Assembly: GCA_958295665.1 (NCBI GenBank)
Contig: OY282558.1
Coordinates: 312,452,092-312,516,091 of the forward strand
Direction of reading: 5' to 3'
DNA: 64,000 nt
Origin: Tipula vernalis
Taxonomy: Eukaryota > Arthropoda > Insecta > Diptera > Tipulidae
Below, one piece after another: positions 58,371 to 64,000 of this stretch. The notes below the pieces were generated by a model. That model did not search any database. It saw only the letters and a program-made list of their open reading frames with translations, and was not told the DNA's origin. How positions within the stretch are numbered: the first letter of the stretch is position 1; the number at the start of each line of letters is the position of its first letter. The position numbers were made by a program, and so were the translations under genes.

Positions 58371-59744
58371 ATGAAAGAGAAGGTTGAAATTTCGAGTTAT
58401 GAGTTTATAGCGTATTTACAAGAACCACTACATTTTAAAGTTCAAAATATACATTGTTTTTAAAGACGATTTTCACTAAGAATTAAACATTTTCATGACT
58501 CGATTTTTCATTCAAATAAAATTACATTTTCATGACCATTTTCGTATAAAAACAAAATAAAACCTCATAATTTTAATAAACTAAAATTGTAAATGAAAAT
58601 AATCGTTTTCCCTTATAGTTTGATGGTAAAGAAAAAATGTTATGTTCCATATTTCAAGCTTAGTCAAAAATACAGTCGATACTGCAGGCTGTTATTTATG
58701 CAGTAGGCTCTGCTAATATTTAATTAATACTTTCAGCTTAAAAACAGTATTTTTACTATAAATTCCTATGGAAATAAGTGAAAGTTATACCACTAAAAAA
58801 GCTTCTAAAAATACGTCATCATGATTATGGTTCTATACTCTAGAAAGCTCTGATTAGAATCAATCAACTATTTTATGAAAAATCAAGGATTTGGTTTTTC
58901 AATAATGAATTGGTTTTATTTGGACAAAACTATTGTATTAGAAATCAAACATATCAATGAATCAATTAAAGATTGACTTAGCTTTTGTTGAAACAATTAA
59001 AATAATAATTGAATTTCAATCAAAGTTTTCCCTGGGTGATGAAGTTCCTATGAATGTAGCTAGATTTCATTAATATCAGTATAATAGCTGACGTTGCTCA
59101 GTAAAATTTGTCTGAATGTTAAAGTATAGTAAGTTATAAGCTTGGTATCTTGTGAAACAATTGATTTTACACCAATGAAATAGAACCCTACTCAGGGCAT
59201 GCTTGATTTAATTAATTGATTTTAATCATTGGTAAAAAGTATAAGAATTCATTTAAAAATTAACGCACTATAAAACTTAACGAAGAAATGATAACGAATG
59301 ATTCCATATTATTTGGTGAATCACATAGTTAGTAAAATACAACCTGTCTAATTGTCAATGTTTGTCAATGTTTTATTTTTTATTATTCACTTTTTAAAAA
59401 TCTAAACAAAGTTGAAGGAAAATTATAATAAACTGTTAAAGTTTGTTTTAAATGCAGGTATGGTTTAGTAATATGAATAAATAACCAATTAAACAACATA
59501 ATTTTATATTTGTTGGTGTTTGTCTGTTAATTCACCCCAATTATTTTATTTCTATTTTTTACAGAATAAATCATTTAAATTCAATCATTTATTTTTAGAC
59601 TTTTGTCGTCACTTGAAACATTTGTGGTACATCTATCAGAAGAACAGATACGAGCGATACAATTCCTTTGATCTGTGTCTGCAAGGTTAACGAAGCATTA
59701 ACGTAGAAAAAAATACGCAATTCGCTCCAATAGATTTTTCGATA
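58371..59744. other. Spacer containing a fragment of repeat family F
   Basis: 58741-58853 is a minus-strand copy of the outer segment of family F (complement of CTTTCTAGAGTATAGAACCA, AGTGGTATAACTTTC and so on). The rest is AT-rich with no gene recognised. Confidence 0.6.
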
Positions 59745-60036
59745 CTATATACTAGAGGGTTCTTCCCGGAAATACTCGGGCGGGAATTCCCGGGAAATTT
59801 CCTAATTTTTTATTTCCCGTTTCCCGGGAAAGAAACTAGAAATTCCCGGGATTTTTTGTCTATTCTGTATTTTATAATCAATTGACAAACGGCCCTTTTC
59901 TTTTAATTAGCACAATATAGTTGCAAGGGTTCGTCAACAAGCGACTTAATACGGCATTTGCGCCATGTACATAAATTAAATCTGTTGTAATGAAATACAT
60001 TCGGGCAAATACATAACGGGGCATATAATATGTGAC

Positions 60037-60110
60037 CGGTCGAGTTATCTCGGGTACGGTCTTTTTGGAGTATATAGTATGTCCCGAGATATCTCGGGTC
60101 TGGTCCTTAA
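60037..60110. repeat. Doubled GTTATCTCGGG/ATATCTCGGG phrase with 16-bp palindrome
   Basis: CCCGAGATATCTCGGG at 60083-60098 is a perfect palindrome. The half phrase ATCTCGGGT(A/C)(C/T)GGTC also occurs at about 60046-60060. It is followed by CCTTAAGGGGTTAA. It lies inside the hAT derivative and has higher GC than its flanks. Confidence 0.7.
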
Positions 60111-60258
60111 GGGGTTAATGGTGCATTGCAAATAGTAAGAAAAATTGTAAAATTTTTTAAAATGTCACCGGAAAGAATTTCAATTATTCAAGAGTATGTG
60201 AAGCAAAATTACGAGATGGAATACTCAGATAGACTCAGTTTGAGAGGCATTAAATGAT

Positions 60259-60660
60259 TTGGGATCCGTAATATTACTGAATGTCAATTATATCCCAATA
60301 TTGTCGAATATTTTCAATGCGCTTCAGCTATTTAAATTAGCTGTGGAAGTTTGGGGAAGACGTGATGTAAATTTGGTTACAGCTGATGCGATTTTAAAGT
60401 TTATGTTTGAATCTTTACGTGCAAATGAAGATAATATTTCAACAGAGTTATTGGAAGTTTTACCTCATCGCATTTAAGAACGAAGAAACCAAGATCTTGT
60501 ATCTTTAGTCAAATATATGCAGACTCTCGACATACAATCAACTGCATCAAAGTTGTCAATAATCCGGTATCGCAACCAGATTTTTAAAAGGTTATTCAAC
60601 AAAGAAGAGTTTGGAATAGAACTGGAGGGTGAGATACATTCAGGGAAGATATGACGAATC
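60259..60660 (+). pseudogene. hAT transposase fragment
   Basis: IFNALQLFKLAVEVWGRRD, then LVTADAILKFMFESL, ELLEVLPHRI, a stop at 60475-60477, and in the same frame NQDLVSLVKYMQTLD. This is the conserved alpha-helical stretch of hAT transposases between the RW motif and the dimerisation domain, and it parallels the block in the minus-strand hAT at 16.6-16.8 kb. The N-terminal zinc finger, the catalytic Asp segments and the C-terminal dimerisation domain are all missing. Confidence 0.8.
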
Positions 60661-60904
60661 GGAACATTCTCTGTTGGTTGCAGATATTAACGAAAGGTTG
60701 GCTGGCGCAATAAACGCAGCCCTTAAAACTAAAAAAATTGCAACTTCGTCAAACAATCAGAGAGCAAATATACAAAAAGAGTTACCTATAATTTCTTTTT
60801 TTCTTAATTTCTCGGGAATCCTGGGAAACTGGGGAAAATTGGTTTCAAATTTCCTGTTTCCCGGTAACAAAAAAAAAACGGGAAAAGCACCCTCTACTAT
60901 ATAC

Positions 60905-61479
60905 TAACCCAACGAATTAAGCCAACCACAAAGTAATTTGAAACAATTTGTACCTATTTTTTAGCAATTGCTCCTCGGAAAAAAATGTCACATTCTGGTC
61001 GGAAAGAGAATGTGGTCTGGTCAAATTGCCAAAAGTTTCAAACAAAACGGGAGTGCGTGTTAAGTGTATGAAATGCCAACATGAATTATAAGGTTTACTT
61101 GCTCGTATATGATTAAGCACAACCAAATTTGTTTATTTACTTTAAATTAAGAAAAGTTAAAGTTAAAAGTTAATTAACCATCAGGAAGCATCATCAACCA
61201 AAAGCTTGGTTTACAGCTGCTAATGGAAGTGCATATTAATCGTTTCACAAGAAATTCGCTGGAATTCATATTACGACACTCTCGAATTATATTTAAAGAA
61301 CTGGCCAATATTTGTAAAAGTAATTATAGGTATAAAAAGAAGTTGTCAGGATTTCGTTAAATTTCTAAAGCCGATTTCAATTGCTCTAAAACACAGATAA
61401 AATACAAAAAAATACTTATAAAATAGCGGTTTTTGTCGAAATCTTTGAAAGAATTAGAAACCATAATGAAAAATGAACT
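60905..61479. other. AT-rich spacer, no gene
   Basis: Nothing is recognised between the two hAT pieces. Confidence 0.5.
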
Positions 61480-61830
61480 TGACATATCATAAATAAAATT
61501 ATTTAATGATCGCAATTTAATAGGACTTTGTCATTTTGCAGCTTTTGCACTTACACCGTCAATGAAATTTCGAAATTTTAAATTAACAGAAGCTGAAAAA
61601 TCAACGACTATAGCAATTACTTTTGAGGGACCAGTTATGCAAGAAGCCATAACAAATATGACGTCCTTTGAATGGTGGAAATTGATGTTTGGTTTACTCC
61701 AAGGACTGAAGCGACGTTAGATGAATATAAAATCCAACAATAAACAACAGCTACTGCTTCATCAGCTGGAGTCGAACGAGCTCTTTCGACCTTTGGGCTA
61801 GTAAACAATAGTATCTAATTATTTTCGGGA
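61480..61830 (+). pseudogene. hAT C-terminal dimerisation-domain relic
   Basis: The frame reads LCHFAAFALTPSMKFRNFKL (about 61530-61590), then FEWWKLMF. After a frame change near 61690 a segment reads TATASSAGVERALSTFGLV (about 61750-61800). S-S-A-x-V-E-R-x-x-S-x-x-G is the signature of the hAT C-terminal dimerisation domain. It lies outside the bounded element at 59753-60896, so it comes from a different insertion or an older copy. One stop separates the last segment from the preceding codons. Confidence 0.72.
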
Positions 61831-62779
61831 ATTTATTACAATTTAAGTTCAACATTACAAAAAAAAAAAAAATTAAGAAAATCGGATTTAAATTAAAAAA
61901 TATTGAAGAAAAGATTTTTGAAAAAAAAATTCACAAAATTACATGCCCTGACCCTACCTAATGAACGTAGGAGATATTTTTCGATATATAAAGTACTGGC
62001 TTCTTACCTTATTTTCGAAAATAAAATAACACAATAAGAACGTCGTAGTAAAAATATTACAGACAAAATAAACGCTTAATAGAAATCTCGAAAGCATTTT
62101 CTTCGAAGGAAAATTAAATCACAAGGATTAATACAGCAAAAAAATGGTGCATACCTGCATACGTACCGCAAGGCAAAAATATCACAAACGAAAAATATTG
62201 TATATGTAAAATGTACATTTTTTGATAATTTTTGGATATCAGGATTGTGTATTAATTGCAGACACCGATCAAAGAGTTTTTCTTTCTACTTCTGATAGTA
62301 CCACAAATGTTAAAAAATAAACTTGTAATTATAACAAATTTTTTTATTGCATAGAGGATGAAGGCTGACCGCCCCCAAACCCAATTACAAGTCAAATTAT
62401 TGCTCACAATGTAAAGCGATTCAATTTGTGGTGAAACATTTGTATGCGATATTTTTTGCAGTGAGAATTTTTATTTGCGATGATAGTTGCATGCGAGAAA
62501 CATGTTACATTATATTTCATCGCAAATTTTTTGGTCTGCAAAATATTTATGCTGTGATATTTTTGTTAGATTGATTGCGACAAAAGCACTTCTACATTTT
62601 TGTTGCGATAAAAAAATTGAACTTACTTCACAACAAACCATTTAATTTATTCAGAATTAAATAATAAATTATGTATATACCTATGTACATATTTGTTCCA
62701 TATAATTTACCTGAGGTCAAAAAATCCTGATACTCCTAATCATGTATACCCTACAATTTCAATGTAACTGAATATTGAT
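61831..62779. other. AT-rich spacer, no gene
   Basis: At 62430-62610 the word TGCGAT(A/G) recurs several times on both strands without forming a regular array. No coding content is supported. Confidence 0.5.
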
Positions 62780-62945
62780 TAAATAAGGTATCAAATTCCT
62801 TGTACAAGATCAGTTCCTAAATAGGGAATTGCTGATAATAATTTAGTAATTACTGTTGCTCCTTAAAATGATATTTGTCTTCAAGGAAATACAACCCGTA
62901 TGAAAACTGTTGCTATTACAACAAATAAAATACCAAATATTGAAT
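62780..62945 (-). pseudogene. CYTB: NUMT: nuclear copy of mitochondrial cytochrome b
   Basis: Read on the minus strand with the invertebrate mitochondrial code, the segment encodes VVIATVFIRVVFPW, then QISF, a stop, [19 protein letters not shown] and VQGIW. This is the heme-binding second and third helix region of cytochrome b (the [21 protein letters not shown] block). The conserved Trp after QISF is TAA rather than TGA, a stop even in the mitochondrial code, and the usual G-Y in FIGYVLP is R-V here. With a length of only about 165 bp and non-mitochondrial flanks, it is a nuclear insertion. Sequence just left of 62780 may be other mitochondrial DNA, but I could not place it. Confidence 0.85.
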
Positions 62946-64000
62946 TAAACTCACGCGGTGCTCTCAAAATTGGTTCCGAAAGATCGTAATTAGGTAGTTG
63001 ATACCAGTTTCACGAGTCACAGTCCATTCCGTGGACGCATTTGACGTAATAGAGCGTGAAGATTCAATTATGCAAGCAGCTCGCTATACAATTGATTCGT
63101 GCAGATTCAACTGGTAGACATCGAAGTACGTATAAAATAAACTGCTTCTGAACACTCTCTATTCTATCCGAATGATAGTGATAAGAAGGTGACACACCGG
63201 CGATGCATATTCCAAACAGAACAAGCAAGAGAAACCTGCAGTGGTGTCAACAAGAGAAACCTGCAGTACTCGGGTCGGTAAAGTCCTGACCTTGGTCCTG
63301 ACAGTTCCGCTTAATGAAGCCCAACATAATCTATGCCTTGGGTTTAATGGTGTTAATATGTTTGGTAAAGGTGGCATCGGCTATAACATTATACACAGCT
63401 CGGATATGATTTCCATTCTGCCAACATCCTTACTATACAGACGATATTGATGGAATTTATATAAACCGAGATTTCCTATCATCGATATTTTATAATCAAC
63501 CCTAAATATAATGTTGATAAAAGCATTATATTGAAATATCACGTAAGATAAAATCGCATGCTTCTGGATGCACATTTTGTTTCGAAATTCGTTCCAAAAT
63601 TTTCAACTTTGTGTTAACCTCAAATCGTTTTGAAATTCTTTAATCCAAAGCAATATGTTAAACTTCAAAACCATCGTAAAATTTTGTAACTCAATAACTT
63701 AGCCCTCCTCAAATAATTTTGAGAATCGGATAATAATTCTGAAAATTACTCGTATAACGAAAAATTTCGAAATTATTAAGGTATGTAAACAACCCCAAAA
63801 TCAGAATTACTTAGACACCAGTACGATTACCTGACAATGACCCTTAAAATCCACTTAACTTTTTCCTGCGCAGAAACACAGTTACGTAAAATATAAAACT
63901 TATTACCTACGGTTAGTGCGATGAATTCTCTAATAAACATGGAAATTATACGTTATTTATTATACGGTATTTCTGCCATTATATCTGTTATTGGTAGACA
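62946..64000. other. Spacer with an unassigned higher-GC patch
   Basis: 62990-63440 is less AT-rich and has a direct repeat CAAGAGAAACCTGCAGT at about 63224 and 63249. Frames on both strands reach about 70 codons but match nothing I recognise. The remainder to the window end is AT-rich. Confidence 0.45.

Larger units (their letters stand above)
59753..60896 (+). mobile_element. hAT deletion derivative with 8-bp TSD
   Basis: The ends are TAGAGGGTTCTTCCCGG at 59753 and, on the complement at 60896, TAGAGGGTGCTTTTCCCG. CTATATAC at 59745-59752 and 60897-60904 is an exact 8-bp target duplication, the hallmark of hAT. Sub-terminal CCCGGGAA-type repeats lie at both ends (59760-59850 and 60820-60885). 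The 1144-bp length is far below an autonomous hAT, and only a piece of transposase remains. Confidence 0.93.

Noticed and set aside
63159..63450. Overlapping open frames on both strands in a higher-GC patch
   Set aside because: Neither frame shows a motif I can name, and the opposing frames make a coding call unsafe; recorded only as an unassigned patch.

Overview
The window looks like insect, probably fly (Diptera), repeat-rich intergenic DNA. The reasons are very AT-rich sequence with long A/T homopolymers; insect-type transposons (an I-clade LINE with RNase H, Jockey- and CR1-like LINEs, a Ty3/gypsy element, mariner, hAT and piggyBac); and a nuclear copy of insect-like mitochondrial cytochrome b. 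The order assignment is an inference. Only one stretch looks like a living host gene: a 41-codon first coding exon on the minus strand (47804 down to 47682) that ends at a near-perfect splice donor. Nearly every other reading frame belongs to a decayed mobile element.

Layout, 1-20 kb. AT-rich spacer; a 167-bp tandem array (1730-3230); a 54-bp palindromic insertion with 8-bp flanking repeats (3469-3522); a nearly full-length but dead I-clade LINE (3546-8930), whose ORF1 is broken by a 59-bp tandem duplication; a truncated Jockey 3' end (9494-10050); a palindromic MITE (10848-10995); a 2.6-kb DNA transposon with long TIRs beginning CAC and a 4-bp target duplication (12258-14876); a tRNA-derived SINE (about 15292-15499); a hAT transposase relic (16555-17400).

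Layout, 19-38 kb. A LINE relic (19486-20735) inside a short-motif array; inverted sub-repeats at 21.6-21.8 kb; a broad zone of degenerate AT-rich repeats (22.6-26.3 kb); an N-terminal mariner remnant (27.7 kb); a piggyBac relic (30.6-31.4 kb); an 8-bp minisatellite (32210-32642); a 408-bp foldback MITE (33587-33994); an internally deleted mariner (34271-35168); a relic of an unnamed transposon-like gene (35.7-36.4 kb); and one copy of a dispersed repeat (37.16-37.76 kb).

Layout, 38-64 kb. A Jockey-like LINE (38738-40440, minus); a broken gypsy element (about 40450-44000) carrying a 5'-truncated LINE with a 13-bp target duplication; the candidate host exon (47.7-47.8 kb); a 1.2-kb foldback copy of the dispersed repeat (48.5-49.7 kb); a CR1/L2-like LINE with a PHD-finger ORF1 (about 50.45-54.88 kb); a 173-bp satellite array of about 16 units with an inverted partial unit at its left edge (55143-58037); a small MITE (58.2 kb); a hAT deletion derivative with an 8-bp target duplication (59753-60896); a hAT C-terminal relic (61.5 kb); and the mitochondrial insertion (62.78-62.95 kb).

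Two unrelated satellites of roughly nucleosomal period, plus a dense graveyard of transposons, suggest heterochromatin or its border. The most interesting item is the CAC-ended transposon at 12.3-14.9 kb. Its broken protein has zinc-finger and Asp-containing motifs that recall the RAG1/Transib/Chapaev side of transposase diversity.
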